A DNA stretch of 64,000 bases from Enoplolaimus lenunculus (lineage: Eukaryota > Nematoda > Enoplea > Enoplida > Thoracostomopsidae): positions 124,001-188,000 of the forward strand of contig JASANG010000566.1 in assembly GCA_030248215.1 (NCBI GenBank), written 5' to 3'. Below are positions 1-10,884 of this stretch, piece after piece. Positions within the stretch are counted from its first letter, which is position 1. Each line of letters starts with the position of its first letter. Below the pieces are notes generated by a model. That model did not search any database. It was given only the letters and a program-made list of their open reading frames with translations, and was not told where the DNA came from. Position numbers and translations under genes: made by a program.

Positions 1-207
1 CCGCAATAGTTGCACACTCTTGTATCATGTACTCTTGCTAATACGTATAGTTATTGTAATTCAGGTAACATTGCTTACTTTTATAGGCAAGTACCTCAGT
101 AGCATTTATCGTTTTATCAACATTGGTCTTTTAACCGAAATTAGGCGCATGAAATTAGAACAACTAAATATATAATCACAACAGGACAACGTTTGCTAAA
201 ATGGCCC

Positions 208-350
208 ATGTATAGAACATGGTCGGAACGTTGTCCTGCGTTGCTGTAATACAGTTAGCTTAAGCTTTAAATTACCTTTTTTGCTTAGGTTTAGGCTTAG
301 GCTTAGGAATACGCTTAATCTACTGTTACGGCCCTAAAAGTAACATTGGC
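208..350. mobile_element. Chimeric remnant of MITE families B and A
   Basis: A family-B left terminus (GGCCCATGTATAGAAC) is followed by an interior with TTAGGC-like units and then a family-A right terminus (GTTACGGCCCTAAAAGTAAC). The ends do not match each other, so this is a recombinant or deletion product, not one insertion. Confidence 0.55.
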
Positions 351-891
351 GTCAGTTTGTATGAATGGCAGTTTTTGCCAGCATTCATTTTCATTTTGCC
401 ATTTCTATAATTTAGTTACATTTGGTTGTCTGTCACAAATATAACTCTTCAAAAACAGTTTGATAACGAAGTTTACCTAATAAAACGACGTTCAAACCAG
501 TCGCTTGTAGTGTCAGTTTAAAGCGGGGGAGGGGGGGGTGGCGCACTGACACGTACCCAAGGTGGCTGGGAGATCGGGTCAAACCACGTCCTGGCTAAAA
601 TTTTACCATACCGTATAAAAACATTCATCCTGGCTAGTGCTGATGATTCGCTCTATGTACCACTTGAATCTATTTCGGCGCATTACCATGTCAAGCAGAC
701 AACGGGCCTGAAGAGTTGGAGCTTTTCGAGCGATTTTATAGGGCGAAAAAACTGGTGCATACCGTCTACCTTGAAACCTACCAGTCACATCAAGTATTTA
801 TCAGCCGGGTTTGAACTGAATAAAATACGTTTTATGTGCAGTAGTTTATGCATATTTGCTGCATTTCAGTATATACACATATGTATATATA

Positions 892-1284
892 CAGTGGCGG
901 ATCCATGGGGGGCCACCCCGGCCGTGCCCCCCTCCCCAACAGCGTCTCGATAAAAAATTATATAGTCAATTGCTGTTCTATGCTGTTTATTTCTCTGTTT
1001 TATACACAATAGCATGAGCACGCTTTAAAGTTTCGAACTCACCTTTATTTGGCCCTGGAGTCATTTATGCGCTACAATTAGGGATAATAGACATTTATGG
1101 ACTCTAACAAGGGTTTAAGGACTCTACCCGCTTACGGACTCTTGTTAGGGATACGGACTCCTATTAATTGGGACTCAAAATGGGGACACTCCCTCTTATT
1201 TGGGTCACTACAGCATGGGTCAAAAATAAGTTTATTACCTGCGAAATTTTGGCCCCCCATTCTGAGATCCTGCATCCGCCACTG
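892..1284. mobile_element. hAT-like MITE family K, interrupted by family E
   Basis: The ends are CAGTGGCGGATCCA and GGATCCGCCACTG-like inverted repeats, flanked by TATATATA on both sides, although that lies in a TA-rich run. The inside holds a family-E piece (about 1016-1217) that the copy at 24798-24967 lacks, so E inserted into K. Confidence 0.7.
1016..1217 (-). mobile_element. Family E MITE fragment nested in family K
   Basis: It ends in CTCTTATTTGGGTCACTACAG, the family-E terminus, and its interior matches the copies at 24.7 and 33.0 kb. The other terminus is missing. Confidence 0.6.
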
Positions 1285-2559
1285 TATATATATGTATACA
1301 TATATTTATATGTATATATACATATATATCTTTTGGATTATAAGTTTGAACATCGGTTTTCGTTATTTTTACTATCCGTTTACACCCTGCTTATTAAACT
1401 CGTCAAGCAAACATATACAACCGTAACGGTATCAGGCACTGGTAAATCGTTAAACATGATATGGTAGTGTTTAGTGCAATGAATTGGTTACTGAGGCTAC
1501 ATAAAATTTGGCATTCGTTTTAATGTTTTATACTGACAATAAGCAATAGCCTCGAAGTTCTGTAAATTTATAAACAGCACTAAAAATATTACAATTTACT
1601 GGTATCTAATAAAGTACTTTAATATGTGCTATTTTGCGATTACCAGTGATTTTAACCACGACTCCTAAAAAATACAGAATCAAGCGTGGAGATGTAGTTT
1701 GCTGACTTTGTTGAATATAGTCAAAATTTCTGACTATTCAGCCATTCCTTAGCTTTCTCATGTAAAGATCAAGATCGGAATCATATAATATTCGCTGACA
1801 ATAGGTCGAACGTCATATGATATTGAAAGACAGAAGGTGACGTACACATGATGATAGCAGACAAATACGATTTTTTGAAGACGATGTGGGGTCTATTAGC
1901 AGACAAAACGTAACCCAATAGGCCAATACGGATAAAACGTGTCCCAAGCTGCCTCGGTTATAACGTAAACCCCGCATTAGGCTTAGGAATATGCTCATTG
2001 TTACGCTTATAGGTTTAGGCTTAGGCTTAGGTTTAGAAATATGCTTGGCCAGTCCGTCCTACTGTGATAAACAACCTTCAAAATTTGTATTTGGTCAAAG
2101 AAAGTTTTACTTTTATAAAATACGTATATGCAACACCGAACAATATTGTTGTCTTCTTCCGCAAACAATAAATATTTTGCCAGGTTGCCAGATTGTACGT
2201 ACCATGGTCCACCATGCGGCGGCGGTATAATCAAGAGTTTATCATTTCGAAAAAGTATTTGCTGCCAGCTATTTGTCTACGATACCTTAGAGAGCCGGTG
2301 TGGTTTGGTTTAAGGTTTTGTTTGGTATGATAAAAGCTGTAGAATTTGAAAGAAAATGTCCAGTTTTATGACCAATGGGAATGATTTATAATGACGTGTG
2401 CTTTTGGGTATACATACGGCATGTGATGTTTCTGAGTTTGATCGAAACTAAATTTTCTAAAAGCTGAAATGGTTCGTTGACGATTATGTGTGTCGTTTTG
2501 CAGCTGCTAATCAACGGTTTAAACGCAGGCAACATACAGGGTTCTTCGTTAATTCAGCC

Positions 2560-3068
2560 GGCCCATATAAAACTCAGGAGCGAAACGTTTTTCTGTGGGA
2601 CTAGAAAAGAGTACGCTTAATCTTTAGACTAATTTTTTTTACTTAGCTTTAGGTTTAGGCTTAGAAAGAGACTCATACTTACGCTTTTAAGCTTATGTTA
2701 CGTTTAGGTTTACGCTTAGGCTTAGGAATATGCTCATTCTTACGCTTAGGCTTAGGCTTAGGCTTAGGCGTAGGCTTAGGCTTAGGCTTAGGCTTAGGCT
2801 TAGGCTTAGGCTTAGGCTTAGGCTTAGGCTTAGGCTTAGGCTTAGGCTTAGGCTTGGGCTTAGGCTTAGGAATATGCTCATTCTTACGCTTAGGTTTAGG
2901 CGTAGGCCTAGGCATAGGCTTAGGCTTAGGCGTAGGCTTAGGCTTAGGCTTAGGCTTAGGCTTAGGCTTAGGCTTAGGCGTAGGCTTAGGCTTAGGCTTA
3001 GGCTTAGGCTTAGGCTTAGGCTTAGGCTTATATATACTACTGTCCCGGCTCTGATCTATACATGAGCC
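2560..3068. mobile_element. Family B MITE with expanded TTAGGC core
   Basis: The left end, GGCCCATATAAAACTCAGGA, and the right end, CTGATCTATACATGAGCC, are diverged family-B termini. The core is a long (TTAGGC)n array. Other copies of the family carry only a few units, so this copy has expanded. Confidence 0.7.
2750..3030. repeat. (TTAGGC)n array, two blocks
   Basis: Two near-perfect blocks of the hexamer lie at about 2743-2870 and 2888-3029, separated by a GGAATATGCTCATTCTTACGC spacer typical of family B. The unit equals the nematode telomeric hexamer but here is internal to a MITE. The long Leu-Gly and Lys-Pro open frames across it are products of the repeat. Confidence 0.9.
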
Positions 3069-3365
3069 AAAACAGCCAACATACGGAACTTGGGCGGCGT
3101 TCTAGCGTATGTATCAAAAAATATTTATGCGAATGATTGTTACCTGGAAAAAAAGTTACCATTGCAAATTTTGCAACCATTTTCACTAGTATTTTCCTTA
3201 ATTATACTCTGCGAACATTTATTCGTTCAAATGACCGATGCCATTTGACATAACCCCCGCGTTTTGTGTCAATTGCTATAATTTTGTTACCAAATCAATT
3301 CGGCAGTAAGAAATATGTTCTGTATTAAAGTCTGTGAAGCAAACTCGTTGATTCATCGTTTGCTT

Positions 3366-3556
3366 GGTCAATGTTACTTTTAAAGGGGCGTCCAGGTTTC
3401 TGGTGTGTCCATAAAAGAGCAGGTTTAGATTTTAGATTGTATTTTTGCTTAGGCTTAGGCTTAGTCTTAGGAACACATTTTTGCAACGCTTAGGCTTTAG
3501 GCTTAGGCTTTCTAAGTTACGAGTAATATATTACGCTCTTTAAAGTAACATTGGTC
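3366..3556. mobile_element. Family A MITE
   Basis: The termini are GGTCAATGTTACTTTTAAAG and CTTTAAAGTAACATTGG, with the family's CCAGGTTTCTGG motif and TTAGGC units inside. Confidence 0.75.
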
Positions 3557-3753
3557 CTATGCCTGAACCTTATCCTAATCCTATTTGCAAGGTTAACCCT
3601 AAAGTTAAGGTTATGCGAAAATTTGACAATTTCGAAACTAGCTGAGTAAAGTATGCAACATCCGCTAGCTTCGTGTTGCGTTCACTGTCAAATCTTGTCT
3701 GTTGGTACTAACGGTCTGCACGACCTCTATTTGAAGTTTTGCCCAAAGTTAAT

Positions 3754-3824
3754 GACCACGCCGCGAATCGAACCTCGGCCGTCTTGTGCTCGAGCCAAGC
3801 ATGCTACCACTACACCACGCGGTC
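3754..3824 (-). other. tRNA-like sequence (pseudogene or SINE head)
   Basis: Read on the minus strand it starts GACCGCGTGGTGTAGTGGTA and ends CGTGGTC, giving a full 7-bp acceptor stem (one G-U pair), an A box (TGGTGTAGTGG), a B box (GGTTCGATTC) and a plausible D arm. The anticodon stem has one mismatch, with CGA at the anticodon position. The T stem has about three mispairs, and there is no long variable arm as tRNA-Ser would need. It is therefore more likely a decayed tRNA or a tRNA-derived SINE head than a working tRNA. Confidence 0.5.
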
Positions 3825-3884
3825 ATTGCAACAACTTCTTATACCGGTATATGTGCACAGGCATGACAACATTTGCTTTACATA

Positions 3885-3960
3885 CACTTACGTGCACATA
3901 TACCGACACTGTCTATGTTCGCTATGTGCACATATACCGACACTGTCTATGTTCGCTAAT
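3885..3960. repeat. Short tandem duplication, about 34-bp unit
   Basis: The unit containing GTGCACATATACCGACACTG and CTATGTTCGCTA occurs twice in succession, with a diverged third copy upstream. Confidence 0.7.
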
Positions 3961-4378
3961 TATCATAGAAAAAGTTTTCGCCCATTTAAGATAACCCGAT
4001 TGAAGCATCGCTTTATTCAACATGCAAATTAACAATCAGTTACTATAAATATTAGCGTTTTTGTATGCTCAACTGTATATATATCCTATTTTCATGCCTC
4101 ATAAATAATTTAGGCTTTCGAAGCAAACTCTACAAAGCGTAGATTAATGAGCATACTATTAAAGTGCCTAAAGGTTCGTTCTGTACTATGACGCATAGTG
4201 TTCGAGCGTAGTACAGGCTTGCAATTACGGAATGCCAGGAGGGGCACCGCATTTGTTGACAAGCATCCCCACGGCCTTTACAAAAATATTTCAATTCTGT
4301 TAAAACGAATTCTTTCTTAGGAAAGTTTTCTCTTCCCTACTCCACAAAGAATCACTGGTTGCGGTGCTGGTGCAGCGC

Positions 4379-4546
4379 CGCGCCCGTAGCCATCTCACCT
4401 TGCTATGGGGGGCTAAAACTTTTTCAGGAGGAGCGTTCAAGGGTTTTCAATGACTTGCAAGCAAGGTTGAAAATTTTCTAGGGTGGGGCCAAAATTTTCC
4501 CAAGGGGAGGCTGAGCGCCGGTGGCCACGCCTTGGCTACGGGCCCG
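4379..4546. mobile_element. hAT-like MITE family M, copy 1
   Basis: The ends are CGCCCGTAGCC and GGCTACGGGCCCG in inverted orientation, flanked by a perfect 8-bp target duplication TGCAGCGC. The second copy lies at 9100-9264. Confidence 0.75.
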
Positions 4547-4602
4547 TGCAGCGCATAGTGCTGTTTTCCGGCTGATAGGCAGCGTACCCAAACCATCTAT
4601 CA

Positions 4603-4797
4603 ATGGCGCATCCAAAGAAATGGGACGTTGTATCGGTCCATCCAGTTCTGCAGTTCGGAAAATTTGCCGACGTAAAATATGTTTCTTCTGAAGCTTACAA
4701 TGTGTTTTTAGTCAAATATCTGAAAAGTATGCCGAAGTTTATATCACAAATTCCTTTGCGCCTTAGGCAGCAATCGGTCTACGTTATAATATATTGA
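4603..4797 (+). CDS. Unassigned 64-residue open frame
   Basis: An ATG-started frame opens MAHPKKWDVVSVHPVLQFGK and runs to a stop at 4797. Its amino-acid composition is balanced, unlike the repeat-derived frames nearby, and it does not overlap a recognised transposon (family M ends at 4546, family A begins at 4891). I do not recognise the protein. A GAC|GTAAAA splice donor inside it could in principle join in phase to the open segment at 5232-5450, which would make both parts of one small gene. The sequence before the ATG is not a strong Kozak context. It could also be chance or a decayed gene. Confidence 0.35.
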   Translation: MAHPKKWDVVSVHPVLQFGKFADVKYVSSEAYNVFLVKYLKSMPKFISQIPLRLRQQSVYVIIY

Positions 4798-4890
4798 AAA
4801 ATTTGCCAAAAAATACTATTTTAAAACTGTAAAAACACAAGTAGTATCCACATCCCACTGGCAAAATACTGGACCCGTCATTGCAATCTA

Positions 4891-5076
4891 CACCCATGTT
4901 ACTTTAAGGAGCGTCCAGGTTTCTGGAGGGTCCATAAAAGAGTAGTTTTATATTCTAGATTACAGTTTTTTGCTTAGGCTTAGGCTTAGAAACACATTTT
5001 ACAACGCTTAGGCTTAGGCTTGGGCTTAGGAATGTGCGCTTAATCTACTGTTACGCCCCTTAAAGTAACATTGGCC
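4891..5076. mobile_element. Family A MITE
   Basis: The termini CCCATGTTACTTTAAGGAGC and GCCCCTTAAAGTAACATTGG are inverted copies. The core has TTAGGC-type repeats. Confidence 0.8.
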
Positions 5077-5231
5077 CCGCCATCTATATCGTTTGAATAT
5101 TTATTATGTAAAGTTTGTTGTGTCCATAATTTGTATACTTTTGGCAATAATGAAAGTGGACAAACGAACGTGTGTCTGTACCATTAAACAGCCAGCTTAT
5201 ACTCGGTTCTATTTGTTCTACAACGCTGTAG

Positions 5232-5450
5232 GTTGTACTTATAGACAACAAAATTCAAAATTATGGGTTTCAATTGAAAGCGTTTCTTATGAGTTGCGGC
5301 GGTCACAAGTTGACCACAAAGTTTAAACCGTGTAAACGGTTGCTGTCAAGAGTGGAAACGGAAGTGAAGACAAATCTGGAGCCAGCGCCAGATGCTGGCA
5401 ACGTTTTTAGAGCCAGAGGTGAATCCGGTGGTGAAAATGTTAGGTTATAA
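5232..5450 (+). CDS. Candidate terminal exon, unassigned
   Basis: The segment follows an acceptor-like TTGTTCTACAACGCTGTAG and stays open for 72 codons to a TAA. It is the least AT-rich piece of its neighbourhood. It contains CGGHK and CKRLLSRVETEVKTNLEPAP, which read like real protein. There is no early ATG (the first is near 5289), so it would have to be spliced to an upstream exon. No homology is recognised. An overlapping frame at 5093-5326 is a less protein-like alternative. Confidence 0.3.
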   Translation, partial: VVLIDNKIQNYGFQLKAFLMSCGGHKLTTKFKPCKRLLSRVETEVKTNLEPAPDAGNVFRARGESGGENVRL

Positions 5451-5531
5451 TGAATGTTCAAAGTGCTAGGTTTAATAGCAACCGGCCAAATTTGTCGAAA
5501 AAAATTGTCGTAATGTTTGAAACATACTCGC

Positions 5532-5655
5532 TTAACCCTTTCTCACATGAATATTTTCAATTTTATATGAGATACACTTTCAAGGTAAGATTCGATCCCC
5601 AGTCTCTCGTGTGAGAGACGTTTACGATGACCACTCAGCTCGCTCGAGCCCGAGA
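5532..5655. mobile_element. Family F (piggyBac-like) left half
   Basis: Starts TTAACCCTTTCTCACATGAA and carries the tRNA-like motif (GATTCGATCCCCAG). It is cut off where a family-C end begins. Confidence 0.6.
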
Positions 5656-5744
5656 CTGTGGCGGAGTTGAATTTGACTCAGTTTGTGTAGTCCCGTAGGG
5701 CCTATTTCAGAGAGAGTCAATTTGATTCACCATTTTTTGCAGTG
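5656..5744. mobile_element. Family C fold-back, right half
   Basis: Ends in TCACCATTTTTTGCAGTG next to TA. The left half is absent. Confidence 0.65.
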
Positions 5745-6140
5745 TAAGTACGCGTCGAATATAAACACTCGGTTCAAAGTGACGCAAATTTCATTGGTAA
5801 AACTCATATTTTGCCGCTTTTAGTCCTTGTATACCATGACTATTTTTCGCTTTATTCATTATCGAATTTGCGAATTACCATCAACACTAAGCTCTAGATA
5901 ACAGTTGCTTATCAAGAAGCTTAATTGAAGATCCGTTTGCATGCGATCTTGCCAAACCAATTGAACATTTTGATTGAAAGGGGCAGCCTGCAGCCCTTTT
6001 CGAAACGCCCAGTCAATTTTCAATTTCTGCTTGAACGTCAACTTTGTCGCTAATTATATATGTAAACAAATGTTGTAGGTAAAAATAGTACTAACTGGTA
6101 AACCAGCAAGGTTAATCAGGTTTCGCGTCGGTCGATAATT

Positions 6141-6355
6141 CTACCCATGTAAAGATCAGGGACGGAACGTTTTTCTGTGGAACTGCAATGGAGTAAAGCT
6201 TAAGCTTTAGACTATTTTTTCCCTTGGCTTAGGTTTAGACTTAGGCTTAGACTTTGGAATATGCTCATTTTTACGCTTTGGGCTTAGGTTTAAGTTTAGG
6301 TTTAGGCTTAGGAATATGATTATAATACTGTTCCGCCCCTGTCCTTTACATTGAC
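6141..6355. mobile_element. Family B MITE, complete
   Basis: Runs from CTACCCATGTAAAGATCAGG to CCTGTCCTTTACATTGAC with perfect 8-bp target duplications CGATAATT (6133-6140 and 6356-6363). This is the clearest evidence for the 8-bp duplication in family B. Confidence 0.85.
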
Positions 6356-6641
6356 CGATAATTTTAATCCAAGATTTTAGCTTCGTTTTCTATAATGAGC
6401 TAAATAAATATTTATTTTAGCTTAAATGTTGTTTTGGTTTGAATTAACTACATTTCAGGCATGGTCAAAAGATGGTTATGTTGTATAAAATGCTCGAAAT
6501 AGGATGATTTGCATCACCAATCTAAAGCCCTTGGACAAAAATTACAAAGAAAAGGTTTGACTCCTAAGCCCCCCCCCTTGCTACGCCATTGTCTTCTTCT
6601 ACTCTCAGTTATTGTCATTATTTTCCGTCTAATGCATTATT

Positions 6642-6817
6642 GTGTCCACGTCACTTTTAGAGGCACCCAGGTTCCTGGTGGGTCTGTCTAAGAGCACGTT
6701 TAGATTCTAGCTTACATGTTTTTGCTTAGGCTTAGATTTAAGAACACACTTTTGCAACGCTTAGGCTTAGACTTAAGAATACATTTTACAGTTACGCCCA
6801 CAAAAGTAACATTGGCC
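6642..6817. mobile_element. Family A MITE, diverged
   Basis: The ends are CCACGTCACTTTTAGAGGC and CACAAAAGTAACATTGGCC, with TTAGGC-type units between them. Confidence 0.7.
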
Positions 6818-7216
6818 TATTTTGTGGGATAATTGACCCAAAACCTGAAAACATTTTAAATTGCTAGCTATATACAACAATTTTTATGGTGTCAAAATAG
6901 CTGATTATGTATAACTCAAGTTATTCGTGTTTTGTGACAAGAAGTGTCATGACGCTTAAATCGGTACAACGTTCATGCTGACCATGCGATAGGTTATCGT
7001 AATTTCACTGCATGGTATAAGTGTCATAAGCTTTCATTACTTTAAACTTTTCAAAACCTAAAACTGGTTATTTTAGTAATAAAACCTATATTATTCTAGC
7101 GTCGCTTTTTTATGAATGATATACCTGAACCTGTTCTCAAACAATGCTTGCCAGAATCAGACGGCAATCTTTGTTGTTGTCAACACCATGTTTTTTGGCA
7201 TAAAAAGTACCATATA

Positions 7217-7424
7217 CACTGTAAAAAATGTTGAGTCAAATTGACTCTCTCCGAAATAGGCTGTACGCGACTACACAAACTGAGTCAAATTCGACTCTGC
7301 AAGAGTCATACTCGACTCACTGAATCGCATGTTTGCCTTTGGTGGAGTTGAATTTGACTCCGTTTGTGTAGTCACGTAGCGCCTATTTTGGACGGAGTCA
7401 ATTTGACTCACCATTTTTGCAGTG
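7217..7424. mobile_element. Family C fold-back MITE, complete
   Basis: CACTGTAAAAAATGTTGAGT pairs with its reverse complement at the other end. It is flanked by TA on both sides and is almost wholly palindromic. Confidence 0.85.
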
Positions 7425-7429
7425 TAATA

Positions 7430-8300
7430 GATAGGTTCTGCCTGTGAAACGCCACGTATACTGACCGAATCAGTTGCTTGAATACTTTGCTTAAGCGTTT
7501 TAGTTTTAAATAAGGTTACTACTGTCACTATTGAGGTTTGCGGTAGCGAATGTTTGTTGTGCTCAGGCAATTACGGCAAACCGGAATAGTAGAAGTTTTT
7601 CAAAATCAATTTGCCCGTTTAACCTAGTTTCAAATAGTTAGCTTGAAGGTTTGTATTCTTTGTTTAAAACCAAATCAATTGTGGTTTGTGGTTTAAAATG
7701 TCTTAAATTTCAGTTCGTAGCGTGTAAGTGCGTTTGGTTTGAAATGGTTTGTTCTGCGAGTAAGAAAGTTGAATAATTTTAATTTGTAGCGTCATTCAAT
7801 TTTTAAATGTAGATACAACGGTCATTAAAGCATTTTTACTCGTTTTGTTACAAAAATCAGCTGATTGAAATTTTGTAAAATTCGCAAACGTAAATGATAA
7901 TTGATAAAGCAGCGTCAATAATATTACTTTTAAGAAGTGTTGGTAACAAAAGTCTTACAAACTTCTTTGTGTAAAATTTCGAACAGTTAAGCTTTGGAAG
8001 TTGAGCCATTTATCATTGCTTATAGCTTTTATTGCTTCAAAATTTACCAAAGGAAGCTGAGAGTTTGTTATCTGAAAAACATACGACCAAAGCTACTGAA
8101 GAATATATAATTTTGTTATAAAATCATAATTAACCCAGCAATTTCGTCCAACCTTTACGGTTACTCTTTAATCTGGACGTATATCAATACATTTTTATTA
8201 ATGCAAATTATGAACCAATTACTTTAATATAACAAAACTATAACCACGAATAACTTCAACCAGTTATAAAATTAAAATATAGAACTGCAGAAATCACATA
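7430..8300. other. No feature recognised
   Basis: AT-rich sequence without a supported open frame, RNA gene or repeat family. Confidence 0.5.
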
Positions 8301-8304
8301 GCTA

Positions 8305-8560
8305 CACTGTAAATTCCAATGAGTTGATTAGTCAATTCAGCAAGAAAGTTGATTATTTCTGAATTAATATCAGTAAACATTGACGTAATCAGAGTTGAGT
8401 AAGTTGATTCTTACTCTGAGGTGAGTGGACTCCGGGTGAGTTGATTAACTCAGAATGAATTCAATCCGCTCAAAATTCTCTGAGTTCAGATAGTTCTAAC
8501 TCAAACTGTGAGTGATTCAACTCATTCTGAGTTAAAATCAACTTACTGAAATTTACAAAG
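8305..8560. mobile_element. Family D fold-back MITE
   Basis: Begins CACTGTAAATTCCAATGAGT and ends with its inverse. The body is dense in TGAGTTGA/TCAACTCA words that form an extended palindrome. Confidence 0.75.
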
Positions 8561-9099
8561 TATGTACATATAATTTTCAGACACTTTGAAATGTAATTGA
8601 TACTAACTTAGCGTAAAATCCAAATTAACCATATAATTTTGTCTAGCCGTTATGCTTGTTAGCTTGAGCCCGTATACTGCTTACCGTGCAAAATACTTTA
8701 ATATTTTTTTAAATTAATCAGCTAACATTTAGCTACGACGACTAGATTCAATCGCTTAATTACCGTATATAACCCCTGCTAATTATGTAGTTTTGAGACG
8801 CCTCCAACTATAACACCCCGTTGAATGGACCAACGAACTGAGTGTTAAAATTTATCAACGTGAATTCAGTTGAACAAACCCTTAAAAGTTCAAATAAGTT
8901 TTTCAAATTATTCTGGTTCATTTTAAATATTACCATAGAAACTCAGTACGCGCTGGAGTTATAGGTTATGTTATTGCGAGCGGTTGAAGCTGATATTTTA
9001 GCTGCGAAGTTCACCTGCCACCAGGCCAGCATAATTCGCTATTGTTAATGGTTTTTTGAGGAATATATAAATCATTACAAACGACAATTGCTTGCCGCA

Positions 9100-9264
9100 C
9101 ATGCGCGTAGCCAGCTCACCTTGCTAGGAGGTGCTGAAAATTTTCTAGGTGGGGTATTCAAGGGTTTTCAATGAGTTACAAGCATAGGTTAAAAATTCTC
9201 TAGTGTGGGCCAAAATGTTTCCAGGGGGGCTGCGTATCGCTGACCCCCCTTGGCTACGGGCCCG
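9100..9264. mobile_element. hAT-like MITE family M, copy 2
   Basis: GCGCGTAGCC and GGCTACGGGCCCG ends flanked by a perfect 8-bp duplication TTGCCGCA (9092-9099 and 9265-9272). Confidence 0.8.
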
Positions 9265-9269
9265 TTGCC

Positions 9270-10225
9270 GCATTATCCGTGAAACATAATTGGAAGACCA
9301 TGGAATTTGTGTTTGTTGTCGGCAAATAAAGTTGCAGTAAAGAATGGTATATCCATGCTTTTAGCAGGCCGAAGCTGAAAATTTGTTTCCGGCAAATATC
9401 GGTGTCCGTTTCCGTTTCCGTTTTGGTTATTTTCGTAGTGGTTGCGATTTACAATGAATTACAAAATTCGTCTTCGAGTTTAGGAAAAATTAATGTTCAA
9501 TCGCCATTTATTTTCTGTAAAATTTCTCAAAACCTGACGTATTCGATTCGATTTGCAATTTTACGCTCAGAGATAAGATTAATGTTGTTGTGTTCAGATA
9601 GCTTTCAAAATCAACCAGAATAATAACGCACGTCGAGGGTAAATTAAAACCTTTAAATGCTGGCGTTAGACTCGTTGACTCGGACATATTACATTCAACT
9701 TTGCTACTTAGTACCACTTTGCAACATAACGCTTTGTTCGACAAAAGGTTAGGTCAACGCTATTCTTTTATTATTAGTAGTAGTATCCTAAATGTTCCGT
9801 TTAGCTTAAACGTTTCAGTTTTCTAAAATTAGTTGAATATCGCTTAATAGTTACTTTAAAAAGCATAAGTACCGCTCACACATATCTTGTCCCATATAGG
9901 TTTATGCATATAGGCTGAAATTTAAATAATATACAATATATGTCAAAAAATATGATTGATAGGATGAAAACCACATAAAATAGATCAGTGTCTAAATTGA
10001 TACTTTTGACCAGAATTGAGCCTAATTAATGCAAAAACTGACAATTGTTGGCTGTGCCAGGTTTCTGGTTTTATGTTTTTGAAAACTATTTAAGTTTTAG
10101 GCTAACGAAAAATGATTGGGTAATTGAAAACACAACGAGACCCACAGTATATCCGAGTGTATAAGGCTAAGTTATATTTATATTGTGGTTTAGACTTGAA
10201 AGAATTATTAAGATATTATTTTTTA
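9270..10225. other. No gene recognised
   Basis: AT-rich spacer. A CCGTTTCCGTTTCCGTTTTG run near 9400 resembles family-G termini. The frame at 9402-9623 begins on it and is not convincing as a gene. Confidence 0.45.
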
Positions 10226-10227
10226 AT

Positions 10228-10499
10228 TTAACCCTTTATCACTTGAACATTTTCTTTTTCCACTGAGACATACTTTTATGTTAGGATTCCAGCTCCTCCA
10301 GTGACTGGACTGGGAGGCGTATACCATCACCACTCAGCTATAATAGCTTGACGCTCGAGCCCGAGGGGGCTCTCACGTCTTGTGGTGATTTAGTACTATA
10401 TATACGTGTTGCAATTGTTAAACACTGCGATATATATCATTTAACGCATATGCACTGCGCTGAGTACCCTAGAGGCAACTGAAAGTGAGAAGGGGTTAA
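10228..10499. mobile_element. Family F piggyBac-like MITE with tRNA-like core
   Basis: TTAACCCTTTATCACTTGAA at the left and AGTGAGAAGGGGTTAA at the right give TTAA duplications and CCCTT inverted ends as in piggyBac. The inside, read on the minus strand, has an A-box-like TAGCTGAGTGGTGATGG, while its B box is degraded. Confidence 0.75.
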
Positions 10500-10677
10500 A
10501 ATACAAATTTCACTTTGAATCCATTGCGTACCTTTACCTTTTGAAACTACTAGGGGGAGCTTTAGTTGATGCCTTTAGGGGGTTAACTTAACTTGATGTC
10601 TTAGGGGGTGAACTTTATTTGATTTAAATTTAAATAGTAATATGCAAATTCAACATTGCTGATGCTATTTCAAACTT

Positions 10678-10790
10678 TGGCCCATGTTAAGATCAGGGGC
10701 GGAACGTTTTATTTAGACTAAATTTTTTGCTTGGCTTAATAGGCTTAGGCGTATGAATATGCTCATTCTTACTCTTAGGCTTAATACTTT
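10678..10790. mobile_element. Family B MITE, left part
   Basis: GGCCCATGTTAAGATCAGGG plus GGCGGAACG start the element. The right end is lost toward the 21-bp satellite. Confidence 0.6.
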
Positions 10791-10884
10791 CCCACATTAT
10801 TTTTATTCATTTTAATACGCAACATATTTTGTATTGAATTTGTTCAAGTTCGGCTTTTTGTTAAACAATTAATACAGCTTGTTT

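Noticed and set aside
2750-3030. True interstitial telomere or chromosome end of a nematode
   Set aside because: The repeats lie inside MITE termini and recur in short form in dozens of copies. The PNT-ETS and MZT2 genes do not suit a nematode.
2679-3065. Leu-Gly, Leu-Arg, Ser-Leu and Lys-Pro repeat proteins
   Set aside because: All are readings of (TTAGGC)n.
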